Positions 53,936 to 63,738 of a stretch of DNA of 64,000 nucleotides are shown piece after piece. The notes under the pieces were generated by a model that was not told where the DNA came from, ran no database searches, and was given only the letters and a program-made list of their open reading frames with translations. Made by a program: the position numbers and the translations under genes. How positions within the stretch are numbered: the first letter of the stretch is position 1; every line of letters starts with the position of its first letter. The DNA comes from an uncultured Bacteroidales bacterium (lineage in GTDB: Bacteria > Bacteroidota > Bacteroidia > Bacteroidales > Porphyromonadaceae), in assembly GCA_947290775.1 (NCBI GenBank), contig CAMYPM010000002.1, positions 1 through 64,000 on the forward strand. Direction: 5' to 3'.

Positions 53936-55450
53936 TTACATAGGTTGAAAAAATGCGTCTGGAGGCATTTCCGACTCATCACCTATATTCATTCCCATTG
54001 AACTCTCACGCTGGATAAATGACCCTGTATTTAGATCTACGAACTTAGTAAATTCACCTAAGAAAGAGAGACGTATATCTCCGGTTGGTCCATTACGGTG
54101 CTTAGCCACTATAAAGTCCGCTTTTCCTTGCGTTGAGCTATTGTCATCAGGGAATGTGCGAATTCCGTACTCTTCGGGTCTGTGAATGAAGCAGACTACA
54201 TCGGCATCTTGCTCAATAGAACCGGATTCGCGCAAGTCAGAAAGCTGAGGACGTTTACTATCCGCATCACCTTGCATTCGCTTGTCCACCTCACGATTTA
54301 GCTGAGCAAGCACTATAATAGGCAAATTAAGCTCCTTGGCAAGGGACTTGAGCGAACGCGAAATAAGGGCAATTTCCTGCTCGCGGTTACCAAAATAGGT
54401 ACCCTCAGCATTCATCAACTGCAAATAGTCAATAACAATAAGCTGTACATTCTTTTCCCTCACCGCTCTACGGGATTTACTTCTTAGCTCAAAGATGGAG
54501 AGGCCGGTTGATTCATCCAAGTAAAGTGGTTTATTCTCAAGAAGCAGCATACGCTCTTTAAGTGTTTCCCACTCGTAATTTTCCAACTTACCACTTCTAA
54601 TATGACTAAGAGGGATCTCACAGAAGTTACTGACCAAACGCTCCATCAAAGACTCATTGGTCATCTCCATGGAAAAGAACAATGTGGGGATATTTTGATC
54701 TAAGGAAAGCGTCTTTATCATGGTCATGGCAAAAGCCGTCTTCCCCATACGAGGTCTTGCCCCCACTACAATTAGTTCGCCCCGCTGCCAGCCGTTAGTC
54801 ATTTTATCCAATTCATACAAGCCACTCGGCACTCCGCTTATACCATCGGGCTTATTGGCAGCCTCTTGCAAATGATGCTGAAAGGTCTCTATAAGTTCAT
54901 CGGCACGAACAATATCTTTCCGCATCTTAAATTGTGCCAGCTCAAATAGTGTCGACTCAGCTGCCTGAACTTGCTGATCCACCTCTTCGGTATCTTCATA
55001 GGCGCGCGTCATCACTCCGGAAGCGAAGCTAATTAGCCCACGGCTCATCGCCTTATCTGCTACGATATGAGCATGATACTCCAAGTTAGCTGCTCCAGCC
55101 ACATTGCGAGTCAACTCGGCCACGGCTGCAGCTCCCCCGGCTGTTTCCAATTCATCTCTGCGCCGAAGCTCTTCTACCACGGAGAGCATGTCGAGCGGTT
55201 TATGCTGAGAAGCTAAAGAAATAATTGCATCATAAATAACCTCATGTGCCTTTACATAAAAAGATTTAGCAGATAGGACCTGAGATACCTCGTAGTAGGC
55301 CTCTGGCTCCAGCATAATAGCACCCAGCACAGCACGTTCCATCTCAATTGCCTGAGGTGGCAACATGCCCTCCAAAGAGCCTACAGCCGCTGTGGTTGAT
55401 GAAGAGGTACTCTTCGTCTTTCTACTTTTTTTAGGTTCTGCTCCGTCCAT
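53936..55450 (-). CDS. dnaB: Replicative DNA helicase
   Basis: The ring helicase at the replication fork. The 504 residues have the N-terminal domain (PPQAIEMERAVLGAIMLEPE), the linker and the RecA-like motor with GARPRMGKTAFAMTMIKT (Walker A), SMEMTNESLMERLV, LIVIDYLQLM (Walker B) and REQEIALISRSLKSLAKELN. The C-terminal GPTGDIRLSFLGEFTKFVDL is canonical. No intein. It begins two bases after lepA ends. Confidence 0.97.
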   Translation of the reverse strand: MDGAEPKKSRKTKSTSSSTTAAVGSLEGMLPPQAIEMERAVLGAIMLEPEAYYEVSQVLSAKSFYVKAHEVIYDAIISLASQHKPLDMLSVVEELRRRDELETAGGAAAVAELTRNVAGAANLEYHAHIVADKAMSRGLISFASGVMTRAYEDTEEVDQQVQAAESTLFELAQFKMRKDIVRADELIETFQHHLQEAANKPDGISGVPSGLYELDKMTNGWQRGELIVVGARPRMGKTAFAMTMIKTLSLDQNIPTLFFSMEMTNESLMERLVSNFCEIPLSHIRSGKLENYEWETLKERMLLLENKPLYLDESTGLSIFELRSKSRRAVREKNVQLIVIDYLQLMNAEGTYFGNREQEIALISRSLKSLAKELNLPIIVLAQLNREVDKRMQGDADSKRPQLSDLRESGSIEQDADVVCFIHRPEEYGIRTFPDDNSSTQGKADFIVAKHRNGPTGDIRLSFLGEFTKFVDLNTGSFIQRESSMGMNIGDESEMPPDAFFQPM

Positions 55451-55452
55451 GG

Positions 55453-57240
55453 CTAATCAAGCTTTAATACAGCAAGGAATGCTTTCTGAGGCACTTCAAC
55501 GGTACCAATCTTCTTCATACGCTTTTTACCCTCTTTCTGCTTTTCCAAGAGTTTGCGTTTACGACTTATATCCCCTCCGTAGCACTTTGCAGTCACATCC
55601 TTTCGTACGGCCTTAATTGTTTCGCGCGCAATAATCTTAGCACCGATTGCCGCCTGTACTGCTATATCAAACTGCTGACGTGGAATCAGCTCCTTCAGTT
55701 TTTCACACATTCTACGCCCAAAGGGCACACTGTTGTCCACATGGGTTAAAGTAGACAGAGCATCCACCGGCTCTCCATTAAGCAGTATATCCAATTTGAT
55801 CAATTTAGAAGGACGGAAGTCTGTGATGTGATAGTCAAATGAGGCATATCCACGGGACAAACTCTTCAATTTATCATAAAAGTCAATCACAATTTCACCC
55901 AATGGCATATCAAAAAGCAGTTCTACTCGATTTCCCATGATGAAATTTTGAGAAATCAATTCGCCCCGCTTATCCAAGCACAGTGTCATAACGGGACCAA
56001 TGTACTCGGCATGCGTAATAATGGTTGCACGTATATAAGGCTCTTCAATACGCTCAATATGGGTCACATCCGGTAATCCGGAAGGATTATGTACCTCCTT
56101 ACAGCCACCTGTACGATCATACACGAGATAGGAAACGTTGGGTACAGTAGTAATTACATCCATATTGAACTCACGCTCAAGTCTCTCCTGCACGATCTCC
56201 ATATGTAGCAGTCCAAGGAAGCCACAGCGAAAACCAAATCCCAATGCAGCGGAGCTCTCGGGAGAGAAAGTAAGGGATGCATCATTTAGTCTAAGCTTAT
56301 CTAATGAGCTACGCAAGTTCTCAAAATCTTTGGTATCAATGGGATAAACTCCGGCGAAGACCATGGGCTTAACCTCTTCAAAACCATCAATAGCAGCTTC
56401 TGCGGGCCGCTCAGACTGTGTGATAGTATCGCCCACTCGTACATCCTTACTCTCCTTAATGCCGGTGATAATATAGCCCACATCTCCGGCTTTTAGCTCA
56501 TGACATGGCTCATGAGTCATTCTTAGTACCCCTATTTCTTCCGCATCGTACTCTAGTCCGGTAGACATGAAGCGCACGTTATCCTTTTCTCGCAACGTGC
56601 CATTCACAACCTTTACATAAGCTATAACTCCTCGGTAGGCATTGTACATAGAGTCAAATACAAGGCACTGTAAGGGGGCTTCCGCATCCCCTACCGGAGC
56701 AGGAATTCGATTGATGATTGTCTCCAATATGGTATCTACCCCTTCGCCAGTCTTTCCACTTGCCCGAAGGATCTCGCTGCGCTCACAGCCGAGCAAGTCC
56801 ATTATCTCATCCTCTACTTCATCCGGTTTAGCACCGGCAAGGTCTATTTTATTAATTACCGGTATAATGACCAGATCATTCTCCAAAGCCAAGTAAAGAT
56901 TGGAAATAGTTTGCGCCTGGATACCTTGTGTAGCATCGACTAACAGCAAGGCACCTTCACAAGAAGCTATAGAACGTGAAACCTCATAACTAAAGTCCAC
57001 ATGCCCCGGTGTATCTACCAAGTTGAGAATATAATCCTTTCCCTTGTACGTGTACTCAAGACGCACCGCATGGCTTTTAATTGTAATACCGCGTTCACGC
57101 TCTAGATCCATACTATCCAAGACCTGATCCTCTGCCGTTTTTCCCTCTACGGCATGAGTTGCCTCCAGTAAGCGATCCGCCAGCGTACTCTTACCATGGT
57201 CAATGTGTGCTATTATACAGAAGTTTCTAATTTCTTTCAT
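55453..57240 (-). CDS. lepA: Elongation factor 4 (LepA)
   Basis: A translational GTPase that aids ribosome function and assembly under stress. The 595 residues have [17 protein letters not shown], the [12 protein letters not shown] switch, [13 protein letters not shown], and the family-specific C-terminal domain ending [23 protein letters not shown] 57240 matches the family. A good promoter lies upstream (57298-57331). Confidence 0.97.
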   Translation of the reverse strand: MKEIRNFCIIAHIDHGKSTLADRLLEATHAVEGKTAEDQVLDSMDLERERGITIKSHAVRLEYTYKGKDYILNLVDTPGHVDFSYEVSRSIASCEGALLLVDATQGIQAQTISNLYLALENDLVIIPVINKIDLAGAKPDEVEDEIMDLLGCERSEILRASGKTGEGVDTILETIINRIPAPVGDAEAPLQCLVFDSMYNAYRGVIAYVKVVNGTLREKDNVRFMSTGLEYDAEEIGVLRMTHEPCHELKAGDVGYIITGIKESKDVRVGDTITQSERPAEAAIDGFEEVKPMVFAGVYPIDTKDFENLRSSLDKLRLNDASLTFSPESSAALGFGFRCGFLGLLHMEIVQERLEREFNMDVITTVPNVSYLVYDRTGGCKEVHNPSGLPDVTHIERIEEPYIRATIITHAEYIGPVMTLCLDKRGELISQNFIMGNRVELLFDMPLGEIVIDFYDKLKSLSRGYASFDYHITDFRPSKLIKLDILLNGEPVDALSTLTHVDNSVPFGRRMCEKLKELIPRQQFDIAVQAAIGAKIIARETIKAVRKDVTAKCYGGDISRKRKLLEKQKEGKKRMKKIGTVEVPQKAFLAVLKLD

Positions 57241-57297
57241 CTTTTACGTCTATTTATAGGATAGGCCCAAGCTCTTTTCTCCATACGCTTAATTGTA

Positions 57298-57331
57298 CAA
57301 AGGTAACCAAAAAGCGCATCTATAAGACAAA
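57298..57331 (-). promoter_or_regulatory. lepA operon promoter
   Basis: On the minus strand TTTG (57328-57331), a 22-base spacer, and TACCTTTG (57298-57305) fit the Bacteroidota promoter. It would transcribe lepA-dnaB-mtaB-GT2. Confidence 0.65.
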
Positions 57332-57467
57332 TTAAGGAGCCATAAAATCGATATATAAAGGTTCTATCGCATACTACCGGAAGAAAATAAGCCGTAGATA
57401 CATCGATTAGCCTCCATACAGAAAAGTCCACATGCAGCTAATAATGATAATTGTAAAAGAAATATAG

Positions 57468-57475
57468 TACCTTTG
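57468..57475 (+). promoter_or_regulatory. -7 box before the T9SS-tailed small protein
   Basis: TACCTTTG is an exact -7 box 99 bases before the ATG at 57567. The rest of the 326-base lepA-to-57567 gap holds only the two opposing promoters. Confidence 0.45.
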
Positions 57476-57566
57476 TATCTCAGTGATAGTATTACAGCCA
57501 TACAGAATGATCGAATTGTTTGGTTGGCGCAATAAAGAATTGACTAATAGAAAATAGATAAACAAA

Positions 57567-58091
57567 ATGACTCACATGAGAAGCATTCAACGCATGCTAT
57601 TGGCGAGTGCTACCGTGCTCCTTCTCACATGCAGTAGCCTTTGTGCACAAGAGGTATTTCCGACCACTCTCGTAGTGGTCACTCCGGAAAAGGGTACAGA
57701 AACGGCTATTGAGCTAGGTGCAATACAAAAGATTGTATTCACTGAAGGGAAAGTAAAGGTTAGTACAACAGATACAAAGCACCCTGAGTTTCTGTTTCCG
57801 CTTGAAAATAAGCTCAAAATGTACTTTTCCAAGCAGCACAAGCCTAACATGGCCGAGTTGGTAATGGACAATGACAGTTTATTGCAGTTAGCACAAGGGC
57901 CTGATTGGATTGCACTACACAGCAATGCAAGCGACAGCTCATTTGCTCTACGCATCTACAACATGGCGGGCAGGCTTGTCCTCACTAATGGAAACTACCA
58001 CATTGATGAAAAAGTATCTATCTCAACCTTACCGATGGGAATTTACTTTATTCAAACAGAAAAAGGAACATACAAATTTATAAAGCAATGA
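57567..58091 (+). CDS. Small secreted protein with T9SS sorting domain
   Basis: A 174-residue protein with a signal peptide (VLLLTCSSLCAQ), an N-terminal module (TTLVVVTPEKGTETAIELGA then IQKIVFTEGKVKVS) and a C-terminal T9SS type-A domain (SFALRIYNMAGRLVLTNGNY, then LPMGIYFIQTEKGTYKFIK). There is no obvious middle domain, so it may be little more than the module and the sorting tail. The last TGA overlaps the next gene's ATG, indicating an operon with 58088-58816. Confidence 0.65.
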   Translation: MTHMRSIQRMLLASATVLLLTCSSLCAQEVFPTTLVVVTPEKGTETAIELGAIQKIVFTEGKVKVSTTDTKHPEFLFPLENKLKMYFSKQHKPNMAELVMDNDSLLQLAQGPDWIALHSNASDSSFALRIYNMAGRLVLTNGNYHIDEKVSISTLPMGIYFIQTEKGTYKFIKQ

Positions 58092-58816
58092 AAAGGATAA
58101 CTACACTTGCACTATTTACACTCTCCCTATTGTTGTTGGGTGGAGGCTTTTCACTCTCCGCTCAAAACAAAGAGTTGATCATTATCCATCGTAGTGCACA
58201 AGCAGGCGGAGATGCCACTTATGATATTAGTACTATTGATAGTATTACTGTAAAAATAATTGAGCCTGAAGATGGAAATTTAAGCTATATGTTTCCCTCA
58301 TACGAATTTGGAAAACCATTCAACGAAGGAGGTCCTATTTGGCTGTGGGAAAAAGCAAGAGGATACGATACAGAATACCTAGAGGATATTGAGTGGGGAA
58401 ATTCTATGAAAGCCACTCCCAACAAGGAAACTCCCGTAGGTCCACTTAAAGTGAATAATATCTTCTACTATGATATTGAGTATGGTGCTGCCAACAACTA
58501 TATTTACAAGATTAGCATTGTATCATATAGCGAAGCATTTCCCTCTGATCCCGGTGAAGGCAAGATGGAAGAGCTTATGTCGAAGATGGGATTCAAACGT
58601 GCTCCTGAAAAAGACTATGTAAGTGGAGTGTCAGGCAAAAAGATCTCGGCCTATATCAATGCAGAAAAGTTGCTGCTTGCAGAGCTTTCGTTGGATAAGG
58701 TGGGCAAAGGCGAGCTTGCACTTACTCAGATGAAAGAAGACGAAACACCCTCAACGCCCACAAGTCAGCGCAAACTAATAGAAAGCCTCCGCGCTGCTAT
58801 AAAGGGTAGCAAATAA
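58088..58816 (+). CDS. Exported protein of unknown function
   Basis: A 242-residue protein with a signal peptide (LLLLGGGFSLSAQ). Its N-terminus (KELIIIHRSAQAGGDATYDI then STIDSITVKI) resembles the module of the 57567 and 62313 proteins. The rest is acidic, without recognised motifs, and it has no T9SS tail. It is translationally coupled to the T9SS-tailed protein by an ATGA overlap, suggesting they work together. A terminator follows. Confidence 0.5.
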   Translation: MKRITTLALFTLSLLLLGGGFSLSAQNKELIIIHRSAQAGGDATYDISTIDSITVKIIEPEDGNLSYMFPSYEFGKPFNEGGPIWLWEKARGYDTEYLEDIEWGNSMKATPNKETPVGPLKVNNIFYYDIEYGAANNYIYKISIVSYSEAFPSDPGEGKMEELMSKMGFKRAPEKDYVSGVSGKKISAYINAEKLLLAELSLDKVGKGELALTQMKEDETPSTPTSQRKLIESLRAAIKGSK

Positions 58817-58869
58817 GTGCCTCTTTTCCATACTGCTACCTACAAAGCAGTAAGAAAAGATACTATTAC

Positions 58870-58913
58870 AAAGAGGGACCTTTACTTTATGCGAGGGTTC
58901 CTCTTTCTTTTTT
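58870..58913 (+). terminator. Rho-independent terminator
   Basis: AAAGAGGGACC (58870-58880) pairs with GGTTCCTCTTT (58896-58906, one G-T pair), followed by CTTTTTT. It ends the two-gene operon 57567-58816. The remaining bases to 59069 hold no clear promoter. Confidence 0.8.
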
Positions 58914-59068
58914 ATAGCGTTACTATTTGCATAAACTGCTATAGAAAAAAACTATACCCAGTCTTTTACAAAAAGGCAGTGGCTACTCTTTAGAGGTATA
59001 ACCTCCATGTAATAAGAAAATGCTTACTTTACAACCACAAGGAAAAACAGAATAACAAAACTATTAGC

Positions 59069-60709
59069 ATGAATCGAACTTTTTATTATCTCACAAGTCT
59101 CGTTGTAGCTGCACTCTTCATGGTGTCATGCAACGACTCCAAAGCTCCTATCCGTAGGGGTATTAGTTTTAAAAGCAATATTCAAAGCGCAATCAACACC
59201 TCTCCACTTCGCGCTTACGACAACCAGTGGGAGGCCAATGATGGCATAGGCGTTTTCATGCTCCGCTCCGGTGAGTCGTTGAGTAATGCCGCTGCTCGTC
59301 TCTATAGCAACCGGCAATATACCACTACGACAGGAGGAACTAACGGAATATTCACAGCTGCAAACGGACAGACTATGTTCTTTCCAGAAGATAATTCACA
59401 AGCAGTTGACTTCATTGCCTACTACCCCTACGACGCAGCATTAAATAATGCACAGAACATAGCTATTAATGTAGCGACCCAACCTGCCATTGATCTTCTT
59501 TGGAGCAATAACCTTACCGGCATGAAAGCCGGAGCCACTCAGAGTGAGCTTACACTTCAATTTGCACACATGCTTTCTACAGTAAGAATCAATATAAAAG
59601 ATGCTGCAGGAACGCCTATCACCAATGCGGCTATAATGGTAGAAGGCCTTTCCACCACAGCTACTTTCGACTTAAGCGATGCCTCTATCACAAACATAGC
59701 AGATGTGAATGCCATTACACTTCCTACCGGAAAGAGCGATGCCATTATCATCCCGGAAACACCGACTCAAGCTGTTATTTCGGCTGTTATTTCCGGCAAA
59801 ACCTATAAATACGAGATTCCCAATAATACAACCTTCCAACGAGGCAAACGCACTACTTTTAATCTAAAGATAGCCCAAGAGGGCACACTTGAGATAGAGG
59901 GTATTGGAGCCGTTATCACCGATTGGGATGAGGCAGCGCCTATCGATGGCACTCTTGTTCCCGAAGAGCAGCACACAGCTGAGTACGAGGGCGGTGTCGA
60001 ATGGCTTTTTGAGCAACTTGAAGAAGCCGGCTATGGGGCTCAAGCAACTATCACTGAAGAGAAGAGCATCAGTGTAGTGGTAACCTCTAATCGCAACAAT
60101 ATCAATAGCCTGCGTAATCTATTTGTTTCAAATGACAAACAAGGAATGACTATTCGTTTAGCTGAAAACAATCCGGGATATGACCAAGGAGATGAACTTG
60201 TGCTAAACCTCAAAGACAGCAAAATAAGTAGATACATGGACGGTGGAATGACCCTTGAAATAGATAATGCACAAGTGAAAAAGCTTGACACTCCAGCTCA
60301 TGCCATTACACCGGAAGTAATTGCTTTCAATGAGCTATTCGCAATGGACCCGAATACTTATCAAGTAATGGATTACGATAAATGGCATGGCAGGCTTGTA
60401 ACGATAACGGGTGTTCAGTTCGTGAATGGTGCGAAGGGCTATGCGCTTTATGACAGCTCTAATGAAAGCGTTACCTTTAATGACCTACAAGATACCAATG
60501 CTACCATTGAACCTCCCGTCATGGGGTACAAGCTTCCATCTGTAGCTATTAGCAAATATTGCCCCTTTGGGAAAACAAAGATGCCAAGTGGAAATGGAAG
60601 TGTAACAGGAGTGCTCTCTTATAACCGTATTGGAGCCATGCAGTTCACCACTGCTGCTATATGGATTCGTAGCGTTGACGACCTTAACATGGAAGCTCCG
60701 CGCAAGTAA
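59069..60709 (+). CDS. Fimbrillin-like lipoprotein fused to DUF5689-like domain
   Basis: A 546-residue lipoprotein (lipobox LFMVSC with Cys at 21). Residues 25-290 are fimbrillin/Mfa-like: NQWEANDGIGVFML, TMFFPEDNSQAVDFIAYYPY, LTLQFAHMLSTVRINI, typical of FimA-type pilins or their anchors. The C-terminal 250 residues (NNINSLRNLFVSNDKQGMTI, NPGYDQGDELVLNLKDSKIS, WHGRLVTITGVQFV) resemble DUF5689, a domain of surface carbohydrate-binding lipoproteins. The usual pilus processing site was not identified. This looks like a surface anchor or adhesin rather than a shaft pilin. Confidence 0.7.
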   Translation: MNRTFYYLTSLVVAALFMVSCNDSKAPIRRGISFKSNIQSAINTSPLRAYDNQWEANDGIGVFMLRSGESLSNAAARLYSNRQYTTTTGGTNGIFTAANGQTMFFPEDNSQAVDFIAYYPYDAALNNAQNIAINVATQPAIDLLWSNNLTGMKAGATQSELTLQFAHMLSTVRINIKDAAGTPITNAAIMVEGLSTTATFDLSDASITNIADVNAITLPTGKSDAIIIPETPTQAVISAVISGKTYKYEIPNNTTFQRGKRTTFNLKIAQEGTLEIEGIGAVITDWDEAAPIDGTLVPEEQHTAEYEGGVEWLFEQLEEAGYGAQATITEEKSISVVVTSNRNNINSLRNLFVSNDKQGMTIRLAENNPGYDQGDELVLNLKDSKISRYMDGGMTLEIDNAQVKKLDTPAHAITPEVIAFNELFAMDPNTYQVMDYDKWHGRLVTITGVQFVNGAKGYALYDSSNESVTFNDLQDTNATIEPPVMGYKLPSVAISKYCPFGKTKMPSGNGSVTGVLSYNRIGAMQFTTAAIWIRSVDDLNMEAPRK

Positions 60710-60726
60710 AGATTTGCTTTGGATAC

Positions 60727-60770
60727 AATTAGGGGCAGTGCAAAAGCTTTTGCACTGCCCCTAATTTTTT
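60727..60770. terminator. Bidirectional terminator, perfect 40-bp palindrome
   Basis: AATTAGGGGCAGTGCAAAAG (60727-60746) is followed at once by its exact reverse complement (60747-60766), with A/T runs on both flanks. It lies between convergent genes (59069-60709 plus, 60790-62112 minus) and would terminate both. Confidence 0.92.
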
Positions 60771-60789
60771 GATCTTACAGTTAATCCTT

Positions 60790-62112
60790 TTAGCGTTTGA
60801 TAAAGCCGGCAGAGAGAGAACCGGAGACAACTATATACATACCTTGCGGCAGCTCTGACACATCTACCGAAGAAACCTCTCCATCCTTCAATCTAAGTAT
60901 CTTTCTTCCTTCCATACTATAAATCACCGTAGGGAATCCACTTTTACTGAAAGCCTGTGAAAGATACAGACGATCCGTGACCTCTGTAGGATATACAAGA
61001 GGCTTTTCATTATTATCCGGCACCTCCAAAGAAGCACTTCCACTACCCTCGTAAGGGATATATTTTCGTCCATCGAAAGCCAGCACGCTCCAATGCTTCT
61101 TAGTAGCTATGCCCACTGCCTCTTTGTTACATACGTTTTTTTCTTTAGAGTAAGTTAAGTCCAGCACCCCTATCTTAGCACCCTTTTTGGCATTCTCCTC
61201 TGCTATGGGAAGTGAGCGCATCAAGTCTGTCATATCACGCTCTTTGATGGAATTGCACTCCAAATAGATTGTCTTTACCAAAGGCGACTCTGCAAAAGAA
61301 AGTCGCTCAATAGCATTTTCATAACACCTAAGATCTTTTAGCTTCGACAGACCGGACAAATCCAATTGAGTAAGCTTATTTGCGGAAGCTACAATAGTCT
61401 CTAAACGCTCACACCCTGTTAGACGCAGATCGGTTAGGAGGTTATTTTGGCAAGCTAAACCTCGTAAAGAGTGATTCGCTGTGAGATCAAGAGTATTAAG
61501 CATATTTCTCGCACAATCAAGCGTTTGAAGAGAGGTTAACCGCTTAGTATCCAATGCATTCAACTTATTATCTGCACAAACCAATATGTTCAGTGACGCA
61601 TTGTTACTCACATTCAAGCTTTTCAACCTATTCTCTGAACAATTAAACCACTGTAGCTGCGTACATGCCTCTACATTAATGCGCTCTATTTTGTTCTTAT
61701 GGCAGAACAGCTGTCTCAAGTTCGGTGCCTCTGTAAAATCAAGATCAGTAAGTTCATTTTGCTCACAATCGATTCGATCTAATACACTCGCATTCTTAAA
61801 GACGATCTGAGTAATTCCATTGCTGAATGTCGCTAAAAAGAGAACAGGCCCCCGCACAACGATGGTCTGACTCTTTATCTGATACTTTTTATAATCCTGA
61901 GCCAATGTGCTCTCTGAGAGTCCCTCTACACTAACAGGAGCTGCATTTTGCGACACAACTTTAATACGAACTGAATCGCCAATGGTTCGTGAAGTATTGA
62001 GGGTAATCACTTGTTCAGCAGCCCCTTGTGCGGATGCAGGTAGGTACTGAAAGAATGGGAATAAAGAGAGAAAGGCTATTAGGCAATAGTAATGTCTTTT
62101 CATATACCTCAA
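60790..62112 (-). CDS. Cys-ladder leucine-rich-repeat protein with T9SS tail
   Basis: A 440-residue secreted protein: signal peptide (to PASAQ), an N-terminal beta segment (about 30-95), at least eight leucine-rich repeats of about 21 residues, and a C-terminal T9SS sorting domain (LPQGMYIVVSGSLSAGFIK). The repeats carry Cys at the same step in five successive copies (FCHKNKIERI, NCSENRLKSL, VCADNKLNAL, DCARNMLNTL, ACQNNLLTDL), a Cys ladder typical of InlA/BspA-like adhesins. It is likely exported by T9SS to the surface. Binding partner unknown. Confidence 0.75.
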   Translation of the reverse strand: MRYMKRHYYCLIAFLSLFPFFQYLPASAQGAAEQVITLNTSRTIGDSVRIKVVSQNAAPVSVEGLSESTLAQDYKKYQIKSQTIVVRGPVLFLATFSNGITQIVFKNASVLDRIDCEQNELTDLDFTEAPNLRQLFCHKNKIERINVEACTQLQWFNCSENRLKSLNVSNNASLNILVCADNKLNALDTKRLTSLQTLDCARNMLNTLDLTANHSLRGLACQNNLLTDLRLTGCERLETIVASANKLTQLDLSGLSKLKDLRCYENAIERLSFAESPLVKTIYLECNSIKERDMTDLMRSLPIAEENAKKGAKIGVLDLTYSKEKNVCNKEAVGIATKKHWSVLAFDGRKYIPYEGSGSASLEVPDNNEKPLVYPTEVTDRLYLSQAFSKSGFPTVIYSMEGRKILRLKDGEVSSVDVSELPQGMYIVVSGSLSAGFIKR

Positions 62113-62312
62113 GTTGTACTATTTATACAAACTGCTTTATTGATCTGTACACCAGATGAGTATATCCTGTTTGTTCGCTCCCTCTTTGGAGTGGGTAGAG
62201 ACTACCCTCTTACTTGAGGTTACCTAACATCTTACCGGGCACACAGATTAGTTAACTTTTATGATGATATTCACTCTATTTGGTATGGCTTACCAAAATA
62301 GGAAATAAACCC

Positions 62313-63239
62313 CTATAAGGTATTCTTAAACGGTCTCACACCAAACTTGAATTTATCTGAGTTATAACTGATATAGGCCATTTTAGAAATATATGCGATA
62401 GTCCAAACAAAGGTAGATTGCGTCTCATGAGGCGTAGTGGTCCAATAGTAGGCTCCGGCTCCAACAACCTCTTTATTAAACTGAGGGTGATAATAGATAG
62501 CACTTGGCAAAATACGAACTACATCAGCTTCGTTATTTGCGGCCCAGAACTCCTCTTTAGCTACATCGTCCATAGAGCCACTAAAATCATCTCCTAAGTG
62601 TCTGGCAGTGATCTTCATATTTGCATCCAGATTTCCTTCTGCCATTTGTCCCACGATCTCGTATCTATAGGCTGTGCGAAGTGAATTATCTGTTGCAGCC
62701 GGGTAGCCGGCTTCTGCTTCCTTTTCAGCTTTTTGGAAACGAATAGCATAGCATACTTTACCACCCGGTGATTTATAATCGTTCAAATAGGAAGCCTTCA
62801 CATCTCCGACTTGAACAGCTTCCAAAGCTCCTATGGTCTCCTTTTTCGTATCAAACCAGATATAAATCTCATATTTAGGACCAAAGAGAGGGAACAAAAC
62901 AGCAGCTTCCTGACGTGTAGGCGTATGGTAGCCTTTAGGACAAATAGAATTCACTTCTTCAAAGGGGAAATATCCGGAAGCATCATTTTGCTGTGACTCA
63001 GCGAAAGTACCCGGAGTCTTTCCTACATTGTATTCCGCTACATACTCAAGCGGTACCATCGGGCTATTCTTTAGAGATTCAAACCGAATACTATCTATTT
63101 CACTTAAAGGTACTTGTGTGACCGTTGTCCCCCTATAAATGATTAAATGGGTAGGCTCGTGAGGAGTCTGCGCAAGAAGCAAGCCTGCAAACGCATTGAG
63201 TAGGAAGCTGATAAGAATGATACGGTTTAGCTTTAACAT
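62313..63239 (-). CDS. FISUMP-like exported protein
   Basis: A 308-residue protein with a signal peptide (to LLLAQ), the IDSIRFESL module (PTHLIIYRGTTVTQVPLSEI then DSIRFES) and a FISUMP/C-type lectin-like domain: ICPKGYHTPTRQEAAVLFPL, TTTPHETQSTFVWTIAYI and the closing KFGVRPFKNTL. No T9SS tail is visible. Family function is unknown, with surface or periplasmic roles inferred. It is followed downstream by a 200-base gap before the LRR gene. Confidence 0.65.
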   Translation of the reverse strand: MLKLNRIILISFLLNAFAGLLLAQTPHEPTHLIIYRGTTVTQVPLSEIDSIRFESLKNSPMVPLEYVAEYNVGKTPGTFAESQQNDASGYFPFEEVNSICPKGYHTPTRQEAAVLFPLFGPKYEIYIWFDTKKETIGALEAVQVGDVKASYLNDYKSPGGKVCYAIRFQKAEKEAEAGYPAATDNSLRTAYRYEIVGQMAEGNLDANMKITARHLGDDFSGSMDDVAKEEFWAANNEADVVRILPSAIYYHPQFNKEVVGAGAYYWTTTPHETQSTFVWTIAYISKMAYISYNSDKFKFGVRPFKNTL

Positions 63240-63521
63240 AATCTATTGATATTTAGTTTTTACTTTCTGTTATATATGAACCGGGAGTGAGAGTTTTATA
63301 TAGGTATTCTACCATTCACTTAGCTAAGCCTATCTAGAGTTTTCTCGCTTCTGAAATAGGAGTGCCCACTGGAAAGACTCACTTTTCATAATCAAGACAC
63401 ATTCAAGAGAAACTTATTGGCACCAAATCTCAGGCATATAAAATAACCCTTTGGTCTTATTTTCCTCACTTCACCGGCATTAAGTAGTATTCTTATTACT
63501 TTTTCCTTTCATAAAACTAAG

Positions 63522-63585
63522 TTAAGCATTTCATTCAAAACACAAAAGAGATTGCTTAACCATAGGCTTTGATATTAACATCAAA
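63522..63585. repeat. Two inverted repeats upstream of the FISUMP-like gene
   Basis: GTTAAGCA (63522-63529) pairs with TGCTTAAC (63553-63560), and TTTGAT (63568-63573) pairs with ATCAAA (63580-63585) over a 6-base spacer. They could be operator sites or mere hairpins. The surrounding gap 63240-63738 shows nothing else apart from the terminator at 63624-63655. Confidence 0.3.
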
Positions 63586-63619
63586 CCTTTTCTTTACGAC
63601 AAAATCACTTCCGGTAAAG

Positions 63620-63655
63620 TAAAAGGGCTGATCTCCAAATTCAGAAATCAGCCCT
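63620..63655 (-). terminator. Terminator of the edge gene
   Basis: On the minus strand AGGGCTGAT pairs with ATCAGCCCT (63624-63632 and 63647-63655) over a 14-base loop, followed by TTTTAC. It lies 84 bases after the stop at 63739. Confidence 0.65.
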
Positions 63656-63738
63656 ACCGGCACCTTTTAGCCTACCCTTAATAACATTATCTCACAAGTA
63701 GACACATACTAAACTATAATCAGTAAATACACTGTTAT

